A model generated the notes under the pieces. The model did not search any database and was not told the DNA's origin. It saw only the letters and a list, made by a program, of their open reading frames with translations. Positions 8,072 through 15,890 of a stretch of DNA of 64,000 nucleotides are shown here, piece by piece; position 1 is the first letter of the stretch, and each line of letters starts with the position of its first letter. The translations under genes and the position numbers were made by a program. Source of the stretch: VRUE01 sp963837735 (GTDB taxonomy: Bacteria; Actinomycetota; Thermoleophilia; Solirubrobacterales; 70-9); assembly GCA_963837735.1 (NCBI GenBank), contig CAWIOM010000011.1:124001-188000 (forward strand), written 5' to 3'.

Positions 8072-8737
8072 ATGGAGATGGAAAGGGCCGTGCCGAGACC
8101 TCCCAGCGACCTCAGCCGCCGCCTCAGCGTGGTCGCGGCCCGCGAGCGCGGCGTCGGCCCAGAGCAGATGCGCTGGATCGGCACCGACCCCGATATCTTC
8201 GAGGCCTTCTACCGGCAGCAGGTCGAGGGCCTGCAGCACTTCGTCGCCCGGCGCGTGGGCGACCGCGAGCGGGCCGCCGAGCTGACGGCGGAGATCTTTC
8301 TCGCCGCGATCGACTCGGCCCACCGCTACCGACCGGGCCGGGCGACGCCGAAGGCGTGGCTCTACGGGATCGCCCGCGTGCTCGTCGCCAACGACCGCCG
8401 CCGGAGCGGTCGCAGGCGAGCGGGGGAGGCCGGTGCGCAGATGCTTCGCGGCAGCGTCCCGCTCGACCCGGATGACGCCGCCCGGATCGACGCGAGGATC
8501 GACGCCGCCGCCCAGTCACGACGCCTCTACGAGGCGATGGACCGCCTCCCCGGTGCTGAGCGGGCGGTGCTGGAGCTCGTCGCGATCGACGAGCTGACGG
8601 TCGCCGAGGCGGCGGCTGCGCTCGGCGTGCGATCGGGTGCCGCCCGAGTGCGCCTGCACCGGGCGAGGCGAAAGATGCGAGCCGAGCTCGAGGACGCCGC
8701 CGGCCAACCAACCCCGACGAAGGAGGATCGATCGTGA
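8072..8737 (+). CDS. ECF-family RNA polymerase sigma factor
   Basis: A 221-aa sigma-70 family protein with only regions 2 and 4. Region 2 lies at about residues 42-110 (FEAFYRQQVEGLQHFVARRV, ELTAEIFLAAIDSAHRYRPG, WLYGIARVLVANDRRR). Region 4 lies at about 150-205, with the helix-turn-helix ELTVAEAAAALGVRSGAARVRLHRARRKM. ATG 8168 is a possible shorter start, since the first 32 residues are not part of the fold. The 3' end overlaps the next start (GTG 8734), which implies translational coupling to its probable anti-sigma partner. Confidence 0.85.
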   Translation: MEMERAVPRPPSDLSRRLSVVAARERGVGPEQMRWIGTDPDIFEAFYRQQVEGLQHFVARRVGDRERAAELTAEIFLAAIDSAHRYRPGRATPKAWLYGIARVLVANDRRRSGRRRAGEAGAQMLRGSVPLDPDDAARIDARIDAAAQSRRLYEAMDRLPGAERAVLELVAIDELTVAEAAAALGVRSGAARVRLHRARRKMRAELEDAAGQPTPTKEDRS

Positions 8738-9525
8738 GCAAGGAGCAAAAACCACCCGCCGATTTCGAGCAGCGGCTCCTGGTCCGCCTAAAGGAGGTCG
8801 TGGCCGAGCGCGGAGCGGAGGCGGCGGCCACGGAGCCCGCTGGGCCGCAGGCCGCCAGGCCCTCGTGGCGGCGGCGCGGACCGCGCCTGGCGCTCGGCGC
8901 CGCCGCGGCCCTCGCCGCCGTCGCGGTCGCACTGATCGTCAGCGCCGGCGGGGACAGCACTCCGGCCGCTTTCGCGGTCGAACCGCAGGACGGCGGCGGA
9001 GTGACGATCGAGATCTACAGCCTCAGCGACGCCACGGGCCTCGAACGGGCGTTGGAAGAGGCCGGAATCCCATCGCAGGTGACATGGCTGCCGGCCGGGA
9101 TGGCCTGCCGCGAACCGCACTACACACCCTCGATCGTGCGTCTTCCGGGCGGCGGGTCCCTCGGCGGCATGGTCGTCGGTGGTCCGGGCGAAGGGATGAC
9201 CTTCGGAATCGGCAGCACCCAGAAATGGCGCCAACGCTTTGGGGAACACGCGCGGGGTGAGATCTCAGACGAGGAGTTTCGAAACTCGACTCCGAATTTG
9301 AATCTGGACCCGGAAGCGTTCGGCCCCGATCAGAGCGTTGTCCTCTCCGGAGCGCCCGCCCCATACGCCGGCGACCCCGAAGGAGGGAGCGTCGCGAAGA
9401 TGGGAATCGCAGAGGGCCCGGTCGAACCCTGCCTGCCGGTCCCGGCGCCGACCAACGGCAGCGGGCCCTTCGGGCTTCCCGAAAGCGCCGGGGGCGGAGC
9501 CGACTACGCCCCGAGCGGCGGCTGA
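8734..9525 (+). CDS. Membrane-anchored anti-sigma-factor-like protein
   Basis: A 263-aa protein with an N-terminal cytosolic segment of about 48 residues (EQRLLVRLKEVVAERG helix), one membrane helix (LALGAAAALAAVAVALIVSA, about 51-70) and a large outer domain. This topology and its 4-base overlap with the ECF sigma gene fit an anti-sigma regulator. No zinc-binding HxxxCxxC motif is visible, so a classical ZAS domain is absent. The outer domain could be a sensor; it ends in a Pro/Gly-rich tail. Confidence 0.6.
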   Translation: MSKEQKPPADFEQRLLVRLKEVVAERGAEAAATEPAGPQAARPSWRRRGPRLALGAAAALAAVAVALIVSAGGDSTPAAFAVEPQDGGGVTIEIYSLSDATGLERALEEAGIPSQVTWLPAGMACREPHYTPSIVRLPGGGSLGGMVVGGPGEGMTFGIGSTQKWRQRFGEHARGEISDEEFRNSTPNLNLDPEAFGPDQSVVLSGAPAPYAGDPEGGSVAKMGIAEGPVEPCLPVPAPTNGSGPFGLPESAGGGADYAPSGG

Positions 9526-9649
9526 GCCGTGCCGAGGGCCAATTCCGGCGAGACTCGCTCCGATGGCCTGGAAGCAGGGATGCCGATCGTAGGAGGCGAA
9601 GGTTGACCCGTCCTTAGGAGGCGGCACTAGTGTTCGCCGCCGCAACGAT

Positions 9650-10498
9650 TTGCCCGCTTCCTCAATGCTCCCCTGGCTTCCCACTCCTCGCGCCTTTGCC
9701 CTCATCTCGGGGGTCCTCGCGATCGGTTTCGGCGTTCTGGCCCTCTCCGTGGGCGGGCAGGCCGGCAACGGCTTGATCCGGGCGGAACTGCGGATCGCCG
9801 CTAAAGCGCGGATGGCCTCGGCCAAGGTCGCGGAGCCGCAGATCCAATTCGAGCAGCCGCCCCGCCCCCGCCACCTCGACGTCGCCACCCCGGCCCAGGA
9901 GGCGCGGGCCGCACGTTCGCTGAGCATCTCACCGTCGACACCTCAGGGAGCTGCGCCTCCGACGCCCGACCCGACCTCGATGCCGCCGGCGACCGCCGGG
10001 ACCAACGGCTCCTACAGCCCGCCACCGCTCTCCCAGCGCGAAGAAACCGCTCCGCACCTGATGGCCGAACTGAAGAGCCAGCAGGCCGAGGGGCGCGCGA
10101 TTCTCATCAACGGCATCGCGCTCGCGCCGCCGAACGCTCCCGCGCCGGTCAAGGCGGCGATCAGCGCCGCGAACGAAATCGTCAACCGCCCGTATGTCTG
10201 GGGCGGCGGCCACGCCTCCTGGTACTCGACCGGCTACGACTGCTCGGGGGCCGTGAGCTACGCGCTCGGGGGAGGCGGGCTCCTGTCCGCCCCGCTCGAC
10301 TCGACCCGGCTGGAGGGCTGGGGCGAACCGGGTCCCGGTCGCTGGTTGACCGTCTATGCAAACGCCGGCCACGCCTACGCTGAGATCGCCGGACTGCGCT
10401 GGGACACGGTCGGCGACGCGCAGGGCAGCGGTCCCCGGTGGCATCTGGATCCCACCTACCCGGACGGTTTCACTCAACGTCATCCTGTCGGCCTCTGA
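9650..10498 (+). CDS. NlpC/P60-like cell-wall hydrolase
   Basis: A 282-aa protein with one N-terminal membrane or signal segment (about residues 15-36), a disordered Pro-rich spacer to about 165, and a C-terminal papain-like domain. The catalytic Cys is in GYDCSGAVSYAL (Cys198) and the His is in NAGHAYAEI (His241), with the usual PYVWGGGH before the Cys. Such enzymes cut peptide bonds in peptidoglycan. TTG 9650 or ATG 9665 could be the start. A stretch of about 125 bases with AGGAGG-type motifs separates it from the previous gene. Confidence 0.75.
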   Translation: MPASSMLPWLPTPRAFALISGVLAIGFGVLALSVGGQAGNGLIRAELRIAAKARMASAKVAEPQIQFEQPPRPRHLDVATPAQEARAARSLSISPSTPQGAAPPTPDPTSMPPATAGTNGSYSPPPLSQREETAPHLMAELKSQQAEGRAILINGIALAPPNAPAPVKAAISAANEIVNRPYVWGGGHASWYSTGYDCSGAVSYALGGGGLLSAPLDSTRLEGWGEPGPGRWLTVYANAGHAYAEIAGLRWDTVGDAQGSGPRWHLDPTYPDGFTQRHPVGL

Positions 10499-10523
10499 GT
10501 TTCCCCGGATAATCTCGCTGCCG

Positions 10524-10610
10524 ATGAGCGTCGCCGGTCTCGATCATGTGCAGCTTGCCGCTCCGGCCGGGTGCGAGGGCTCGGCGCGTCGCATCGAGCT
10601 GCTCGCATGA
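10524..10610 (+). pseudogene. Truncated VOC/glyoxalase-like fragment (28 codons)
   Basis: The first 23 codons read MSVAGLDHVQLAAPAGCEGS and then ARR, a close match to the start of many VOC (glyoxalase-fold) proteins, where DHVQLA is the first metal-binding strand. After ARR the expected FYG helix is missing and the frame runs IELLA to a TGA. That TGA overlaps the ATG of the next gene (ATGA), so the remnant may now act as a short translated leader for the acetyltransferase. Confidence 0.5.
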
Positions 10611-11035
10611 CCGGCCCGCGCATCACGATTCGGCGCTGCCGCCAGGAGGATGTGCAGGAGGTCCTGGAGCTTTGGGCCGAGGGGCGGAGCGAGCACGCCA
10701 GCACCGCCGATCGGATCGAGGACGTGGAAGGCCTGCTCGAGGGCTCCCCGGCCGCCCTTCTGGTCGCCGAGCGCGATGGCGAGATCGCCGGTGCCCTGAT
10801 CGCAGGATGGGATGGGTGGCGAGGCAACATGTACCGGCTCGCTGTCCGCGACGGGCACCGCCGGGAGGGCATCGGACTCGCCCTGACCCGGGCGGGTGAG
10901 GAGTATCTGCGCCGTTGCGGAGCCCGGCGCGTGACGGCGCTGGTCGCCTTCGACGACGAGGGTGCGGGCAGCTTCTGGGAGTCCGCCGGCTACCCGATGG
11001 ACCGGGAGATCGGCCGCCGGGTGCGGAACCTCTAG
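10607..11035 (+). CDS. GNAT-family N-acetyltransferase
   Basis: A 142-aa single-domain acetyltransferase. The fold is visible as IRRCRQEDVQEVLELW (strand 1, helix 1), LVAERDGEIAGALIAG (strands 2-3), YRLAVRDGHRREGIGLAL (strand 4 with the acetyl-CoA loop, R-R-E-G-I-G in place of the usual R/QxxGxG/A) and FWESAGYPMDRE at the end. The acceptor is unknown. ATG 10607 overlaps the stop of the VOC-like fragment, and the 3' end overlaps the convergent AraC gene by 4 bases. Confidence 0.8.
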   Translation: MTGPRITIRRCRQEDVQEVLELWAEGRSEHASTADRIEDVEGLLEGSPAALLVAERDGEIAGALIAGWDGWRGNMYRLAVRDGHRREGIGLALTRAGEEYLRRCGARRVTALVAFDDEGAGSFWESAGYPMDREIGRRVRNL

Positions 11036-11856
11036 GCCGCCGAGGCTCGCTGCCTGACCTCGCTCGGGGTCAGCCCGTAGCGCTCGCGGAAAGCCCGGGC
11101 GAAGTGGCTGCGGTTGGCGAAACCCCATCGTTCCGCCGTCTCGCCGACCGCCTCCTTGGAGAGGGAGGGCTCCGACAGGTCCCGGTGGCAGCGCTCCAGC
11201 CGGCGCGCCAGCAGGCGGCGGCCGAAGGTCTCGCCGTCGTCGGCGAGGATCCGCTGCAGGTAGCGCTTCGAGACGTTGATCCGGCCCGCCACGACCGCGG
11301 CCGACAGGGAGGTGTCCGGGAGGCCGGCCTCGATCTCGTCGAGGGCCGACTGCAGGATTGCGGCCCGGCTTTCGGGCAGGCCCCGATCGGAGGCCCGGCG
11401 CAGGGCCAGCCCGACGAGCTCCGCCAGCTGCTCGGCGAGGAAAAGGCCCGCCGCCGGGTCGACGTCTGCCGGGTCGCTGAGGAAGCGAAGCCGGTTGGCC
11501 ACGGCGGCCCCGAGCCCGCCGTCGCCCGGCACGCGGATCGCGGTGACGGCGTGCGGCGCCGCGATCCGTGCCGCGACCAGCGACCGCGGGAACACCACCC
11601 GGAGCTGCTCGGAGTCCTCCTCGAAGCGGATCTCGAAGGGGCGCGCGCTGTCGAGGAGCACCAGGTCGGTCGGGCGCTGGTGGGCGGTCCTGCCGTCCTG
11701 GCTGGCCCGGCCGCTCCCGCGCAGCTGCACGTTGAGGAAGAACGGCGCGCCGGCTTCCGGCGTTTCGGCACGGTGGAGATGGCACCGGGGCCCCGAGTGG
11801 ATGCGAAGAAACGTCAGCGGGCCGAGTGCGTTCGTGTCGACCGTTTGATTCTCCAT
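11032..11856 (-). CDS. AraC-family transcriptional regulator
   Basis: A 274-aa protein. The N-terminal part (about 20-150) resembles the AraC-binding-like sensor seen in FeaR/NahR-type regulators (PFFLNVQLRGSGRASQDGR, DLVLLDSARPFEIRF). The C-terminal part (about 170-272) has two helix-turn-helix motifs: LSAAVVAGRINVSKRYLQRI and ETAERWGFANRSHFARAF, the latter followed by RERYGLTPSEVR. The effector and targets are unknown. The gene faces a 130-bp spacer ahead of the next plus-strand gene, and it may control either side or itself. Confidence 0.85.
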   Translation of the reverse strand: MENQTVDTNALGPLTFLRIHSGPRCHLHRAETPEAGAPFFLNVQLRGSGRASQDGRTAHQRPTDLVLLDSARPFEIRFEEDSEQLRVVFPRSLVAARIAAPHAVTAIRVPGDGGLGAAVANRLRFLSDPADVDPAAGLFLAEQLAELVGLALRRASDRGLPESRAAILQSALDEIEAGLPDTSLSAAVVAGRINVSKRYLQRILADDGETFGRRLLARRLERCHRDLSEPSLSKEAVGETAERWGFANRSHFARAFRERYGLTPSEVRQRASAA

Positions 11857-11989
11857 CGGGCCAGGATAGAGCCGATAGTGCGCTTACGGTGGCGGATCTG
11901 TGCGCTCTGGAAATCGCGCGGCGGGTCATGTCCTGGCAAGCTCATAAACCCCGATGTACCGAGTCGATCCTCGGTGTCGGGGTAAGCGA

Positions 11990-13795
11990 ATGATCAGGGA
12001 CGGATCGGCGAAACGGGCGCGGAAGCAGGGGCCGCGTCTATGTTTCGCGCTCCTGGGCGCCCTCGGTGCCCTCGTCCTCGTTCCGAGCGCGATGGCGTCG
12101 GTCCACGTGGCCAATCCACCCCGACCGGCTCGCAGCCGAGTTTCCCTGCGGGTGCGCGGTGTCAGGGGGCGGGTGTCGGTGCTGGCGAGCGCCGACCGCA
12201 GCCGCAGCCGCGGCGACGTCGTGCTGGCGCGGCGGGCACGGGTCCGTAAGCACCGGGTCAGGTTCTCCGTGCCCAGGCGGCTGCGCCCGGGCGCCTGGTT
12301 CCTGGTCGTCTGCACCCTTGGACGCCGGAGGCGCTGCGGCGCTTCGAAGCGGCCGTTGATCCGCACGCCGAATCGCCTCGGCAAGGGGGCAAGCGCCCAC
12401 CCGTCGCTGGAGCGCGATCGCGCCGCGAGCGCCGTGATCGGCGCGGCCGGCGGCTCCCTCAGCGCGAGCGCCGCCGACGGCACCGGCTTCACGCTCGAGG
12501 TCGAGGCGGGATCTGTCCCCGACGGGACGACGATCACGATGACGCCGCTCTCGTCGGTGACGCACGCCTCCTGGGCGGGAAAGCTGGCCGGCGGCGTGCA
12601 GCTGGAGCCGGAGGGGCTTGCGCTCCTTCACGGAGGGACGCTGACCGTGGTCCCCAGGCATCGCCTGCCGGTGTCTCGCCAGGTCGCCTTCGGATACACC
12701 GGCGGCGGCGCCGGCCTCCATGAGGTGACCCTTGCCAAATCGCGCAAGCGGATCGAGATCCCGCTCGCCCACTTCAGCGGCGCCGGGGTGGGGAGCGCCG
12801 GCCCGGGGGCCGGCTCGCCGCCGGCGCCGAGCAGCGACGCCGCTTTCTACGAACAGCTGATGGCCGGCGTCACCGACGCCTATCGCCGGGGCGACATCGG
12901 CGGAGACGAATGGGAGGAAGCCTGCGCCTCGATCCTCGAAGAACAGCTGCGCGACATCGTCGCCGAAGAGGTTCCTCCGGGCCTCGGCGACGACGCCGCC
13001 GCCGATGTCGCGATCCGGGACCTGCTCGGCTACGCGAGGGCCTTCGCGCTGACGACGGGGCAGGAGGACGATCCCTTCAACCGCGTCTACCCGACCGTCC
13101 TGAAGCTGGAGGAGGGGAAGTACGAGCGCGCCCAGAAGCGCTGTGCGGAGAACCATGACCTGACCGAGCTGTTGAACATCTACCGGATCGACCGGAACTG
13201 GCAGTTGCTCGGACAGCCGGAGAAATCGACCGACGAAGACCTGAGATGTCAGCGCTACCGGGTCGAGTTCAAATCGGAGATAGACGTCCACGCCGGCGAA
13301 GGGGCGTCCGGCGAATGGAACCTCGAGTACGCGGCCAAGGTCCCGGTCCGGCCGAGCGCGGCCTCCGGCTATCAGATCGTCGAAGGATCGGGCACGGGCG
13401 TCTTTGAAAAGGCACAGGGAGCGATCGTCGGCGACGAAGGAACCTCGGGGACCGTTCTCGGGGGGACGGGCGACGCCTTCGACGTCGCCCGTTTCGAAGA
13501 TGCGGGACTGGTCTCCCCGGGGAAGGCGATCACCGTCGCCCTCACCCTCAACCACCCGACCGAGCGCTATCACGCCCACGACCCCGAAGGCGCCGACTAC
13601 GACTACGAAGACAACATCTGGCAGAGCATCTTCGAAGGGGTCTTCCACCCGGAGGCGGTCCAATACGGCCTCGTCGCCCTGCCACTCGAACGCGGCTCCG
13701 GGGACGTCGTCGCCAAGGGCAGCTGGACGAACGCCACGCCCGACGGCGGGGCGACGGAGCGGACGACGGTCGAAGTCGTCCACACGCCCGGATAG
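11990..13795 (+). CDS. Large secreted protein with ZU5-like segment, unknown function
   Basis: From ATG 11990 the protein is 601 aa; an upstream ATG at 11954 would add 12 residues and weaken the signal peptide. The signal peptide is about residues 1-36 (LCFALLGALGALVLVPSAMA). An Arg-rich beta region follows, then IGAAGGSLSASAADG near residue 150 with a pattern like ZU5 domains (GG, then polar strand, then GS-PDGTTITM). The C-terminal 330 residues are acidic with conserved Trp and Tyr and no family I recognise. Glu is often GAA. It probably acts outside the cell. Confidence 0.65.
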   Translation: MIRDGSAKRARKQGPRLCFALLGALGALVLVPSAMASVHVANPPRPARSRVSLRVRGVRGRVSVLASADRSRSRGDVVLARRARVRKHRVRFSVPRRLRPGAWFLVVCTLGRRRRCGASKRPLIRTPNRLGKGASAHPSLERDRAASAVIGAAGGSLSASAADGTGFTLEVEAGSVPDGTTITMTPLSSVTHASWAGKLAGGVQLEPEGLALLHGGTLTVVPRHRLPVSRQVAFGYTGGGAGLHEVTLAKSRKRIEIPLAHFSGAGVGSAGPGAGSPPAPSSDAAFYEQLMAGVTDAYRRGDIGGDEWEEACASILEEQLRDIVAEEVPPGLGDDAAADVAIRDLLGYARAFALTTGQEDDPFNRVYPTVLKLEEGKYERAQKRCAENHDLTELLNIYRIDRNWQLLGQPEKSTDEDLRCQRYRVEFKSEIDVHAGEGASGEWNLEYAAKVPVRPSAASGYQIVEGSGTGVFEKAQGAIVGDEGTSGTVLGGTGDAFDVARFEDAGLVSPGKAITVALTLNHPTERYHAHDPEGADYDYEDNIWQSIFEGVFHPEAVQYGLVALPLERGSGDVVAKGSWTNATPDGGATERTTVEVVHTPG

Positions 13796-13870
13796 GCCGA
13801 AACCAGCGGGGCGTCATCCGGGCATGCGGACCGTCGGCGTTAGAGCTAGGGTTCGCTCAGGGGAGAAACC

Positions 13871-14680
13871 TTGGCGACGCCGTTCAAAAGCATTCTCTGT
13901 GGAGTCGAAGGCAACCCGGCCAGCACCGAGGCTGCCCGCCAGGCGATCGCCCTCGCCGCGACCGGGACCGACCTCCAGTTCACCGCCGTCTATACGACCT
14001 TCGAACTCGGCCCCGACCTCCACAAGGACGCCCTCCAGGACAGCCTCGAGGAGGCCGCCAAGCTGGCCGGCGAGGCAGGAGTCTCGGCCTCCTATGAGCT
14101 GCGCGAAGGCAAATACGCGATCGACGTCCTGCTCCCGGAAAGCAAGGAGCACGACCTGCTCGTGCTGGGTACCCACGGCAAATCGCGCACCTCGGGAATC
14201 CTCTTCGGCAGCACCGCGAACGAGGCGGCCCATGGAGCCGAGCGGCCGCTGCTGATCGCCCGGGAGACCCCGGGGGGAAAGCCCTTCCCTGACGACATCC
14301 TCGTCGCCAGCGACGGCACCGACAGCTCCTGGGCGCCGGTCCGCGCTGCCGCCGCCCTCGCCGCCTCCTTCGCTGCGAAGGTCGACGTCGTCAACGTCAC
14401 CGACGGCAAACACGACGTCGACCGGGCGATCCTCGACGCCCAGCTCGCCGAGATCGCCGAGACGACGGGCCACGACGCGGACCTCATCCAGCCGGACGGA
14501 CACGCGACGAAGGAGATCATCGAGGCCGCCAAGCAGAAGGGCGCATCGCTGATCGTCGCCGGGCGGCGCCGGCTGACAGGTCTCAAGGCGCTGGGCAGCG
14601 TCAGCGAGCGGGTCGTCAGCGCCGCCGAGTGCTCGGTGCTGCTGGTCCCCGTCGGCGAGGCTGCCCAGGTCAACACCTAG
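13871..14680 (+). CDS. Universal stress protein, tandem UspA domains
   Basis: A 269-aa cytosolic protein of two UspA domains (about 1-135 and 140-265). The first has the full ATP-binding signature G-2x-G-9x-G-S/T (GTHGKSRTSGILFGST). The second is degenerate (GRRRLTGLKALGS), so only the first is likely to bind nucleotide. The start is TTG at 13871. The 3' end overlaps the convergent GNAT gene by 4 bases. Confidence 0.85.
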   Translation: MATPFKSILCGVEGNPASTEAARQAIALAATGTDLQFTAVYTTFELGPDLHKDALQDSLEEAAKLAGEAGVSASYELREGKYAIDVLLPESKEHDLLVLGTHGKSRTSGILFGSTANEAAHGAERPLLIARETPGGKPFPDDILVASDGTDSSWAPVRAAAALAASFAAKVDVVNVTDGKHDVDRAILDAQLAEIAETTGHDADLIQPDGHATKEIIEAAKQKGASLIVAGRRRLTGLKALGSVSERVVSAAECSVLLVPVGEAAQVNT

Positions 14681-15492
14681 TCCGAGCGCTGCCAGTTGGG
14701 CCGCACGTAGGCCTCGCCGAAGCCCGCCCGGAGGATGTTGCGGTAGCTGGCCGAGGGCCGCTCGGGAAGCTGTTCGCCGGTCTCGACGAAAAGGGTTCGG
14801 CAGCCGCAGGCCGCCGCGTCGAGGATCCGGCGCCGCAGGAGTGCAAGCTGGCAGCCCTGGCCGCGGGCCTTCTCGAGGGTCGCTGCGAGGCCGAACTCGG
14901 CGACGCCGCCTTCGACGATCATCGCTGCGCAGGCAGCCGGCCGGCCGCCGACGACGGCGAGGTAGCAGCGCCACTTCGGCCTTCCCGGCAGGTCACGGAA
15001 GAGAGCCGCCGCCCACGCCGGCAGGCCGAAGCCGGCGGCGACGATCGCGCCGAACTCACCGGCCTCGCCGGCGCCGATCTCGGTGATCTCGACGCCCGGC
15101 TCGGGAAACTCGGGTGGCGCGACGTCGCGGACGAACTTCATCCAGCCATAGCCGGTCTCGAAGCCGTGCTCCCCGAGCCAGCCCTCGGCAGCGGCGCGGT
15201 CGGGAAGGCCGGGGGTGACCGGAACGTAATAGGACACCCCGACCGAGTCCGCCCAGCCGACGGCGGCCTCCAGGTGACCCTCCGCTACGGCCCCGGGCGC
15301 GGCCGCGCCGAGCACGAGGTTGAGCCAGCCGGCCCCAGGCAGTCCGGCGATGGTCGTCACCTGCACGGGCCCGAACCGGCGCAGTTCGACGCCCTGCTCG
15401 GCGACCGTCTCGGGAGCGGCGCTCTGCCAGATCCCCGCCCACATCTGCTGCTCGATCGCATCGAGCTCGGCAGGGTCGTGGGGGGCCGTCAC
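14677..15492 (-). CDS. GNAT-family acetyltransferase, two-domain
   Basis: A 271-aa protein with an N-terminal half that looks like a GNAT-related domain (GWLNLVLGAA, WLGEHGFETGYGWMKFVRD) and a C-terminal GNAT domain (YLAVVGGRPAACAAMIVEGG, then a CoA loop in LEKARGQGCQLALLRRRILD and SYRNILRAGFGEAYVRPNW). The substrate is unknown. GTG 15492 is the start. An intrinsic terminator on the same strand lies 61 bases upstream of the start, which suggests regulation by premature termination. Confidence 0.75.
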   Translation of the reverse strand: MTAPHDPAELDAIEQQMWAGIWQSAAPETVAEQGVELRRFGPVQVTTIAGLPGAGWLNLVLGAAAPGAVAEGHLEAAVGWADSVGVSYYVPVTPGLPDRAAAEGWLGEHGFETGYGWMKFVRDVAPPEFPEPGVEITEIGAGEAGEFGAIVAAGFGLPAWAAALFRDLPGRPKWRCYLAVVGGRPAACAAMIVEGGVAEFGLAATLEKARGQGCQLALLRRRILDAAACGCRTLFVETGEQLPERPSASYRNILRAGFGEAYVRPNWQRSD

Positions 15493-15552
15493 GGCAAGAG
15501 CCTAGGACCGCCGCACCCCGCTGGTCAAACCCGGGAATCGGCCCGGAGATGG

Positions 15553-15577
15553 AAAAAGGGCCCCCGAAGGGGCCCTT
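15553..15577 (-). terminator. Intrinsic terminator with UUCG loop, minus strand
   Basis: A 9-bp stem (AAGGGCCCC with GGGGCCCTT) closed by a TTCG tetraloop and followed by T residues when read on the minus strand. No minus-strand gene ends here. The next gene in that direction starts at 15492, so it looks like an attenuator or the end of a small RNA. Confidence 0.75.
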
Positions 15578-15700
15578 GTGTTTCCGAAGGACGTGCCACC
15601 AAGTGAAGTGTGCTCCCCTGGCTCGTCGGTCCTGCGGATTAATAAACACTCCGGGAGCTAATTTGTTTCGCACACTTGCATCGACGCTTGCATGGGGATC
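15578..15700 (-). ncRNA. Candidate structured leader or small RNA upstream of the GNAT gene
   Basis: Read on the minus strand, this AT-richer stretch can form an outer stem AAGTGT/ACACTT around an inner stem GCTCCC/GGGAGC, then runs GGTGGCAC and CTTG...CAAG into the terminator, where CAAG overlaps the terminator's 5' arm. That overlap would allow two exclusive folds. A potential 11-codon leader peptide (MQASMQVCETN) with AAAGGA ahead of its ATG starts at about 15692. No known riboswitch class fits; the GGTGGCAC string only loosely resembles a T-box core. Confidence 0.4.
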
Positions 15701-15759
15701 CTTTAGTGGTGGCCGGGGCGCGTGCCTGGCCGGGCCCCGCTGGTAGATTCCGGCGCCCG

Positions 15760-15832
15760 GGGCGTTTAGCTCAGTTGGGAGAGCGCCAGCTCGACAAGCT
15801 GGAGGTCACTGGTTCGAGCCCAGTAACGCCCA
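15760..15832 (+). tRNA. tRNA-Val (anticodon GAC) with C at position 33
   Basis: A 73-nt cloverleaf: acceptor GGGCGTT/AACGCCC, D stem GCTC/GAGC, anticodon stem CCAGC/GCTGG, T stem ACTGG/CCAGT, discriminator A. The anticodon GAC is at 15793-15795. The anticodon loop reads TCGACAA, so position 33 (15792) is C instead of the near-universal U. Confidence 0.9.
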
Positions 15833-15890
15833 TCGCCCGCCCGGTTGGCGGCACGAAGGCCAGGCCCGCCGTCTAGGCTCGCCCGCGACG

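Noticed and set aside
15056..15673. Alternative minus-strand CDS beginning VRNKLAPGVF
   Set aside because: It starts in the leader region and then runs out of frame through the GNAT gene. The leader part has atypical codon use and spans the terminator hairpin.
15578..15700. T-box riboswitch
   Set aside because: GGTGGCAC and a competing terminator fit loosely, but there is no stem I with a specifier loop, the full AGGGTGGNACCGCG core is not matched, and a GNAT gene is not a usual target. Kept only as an unclassified leader.
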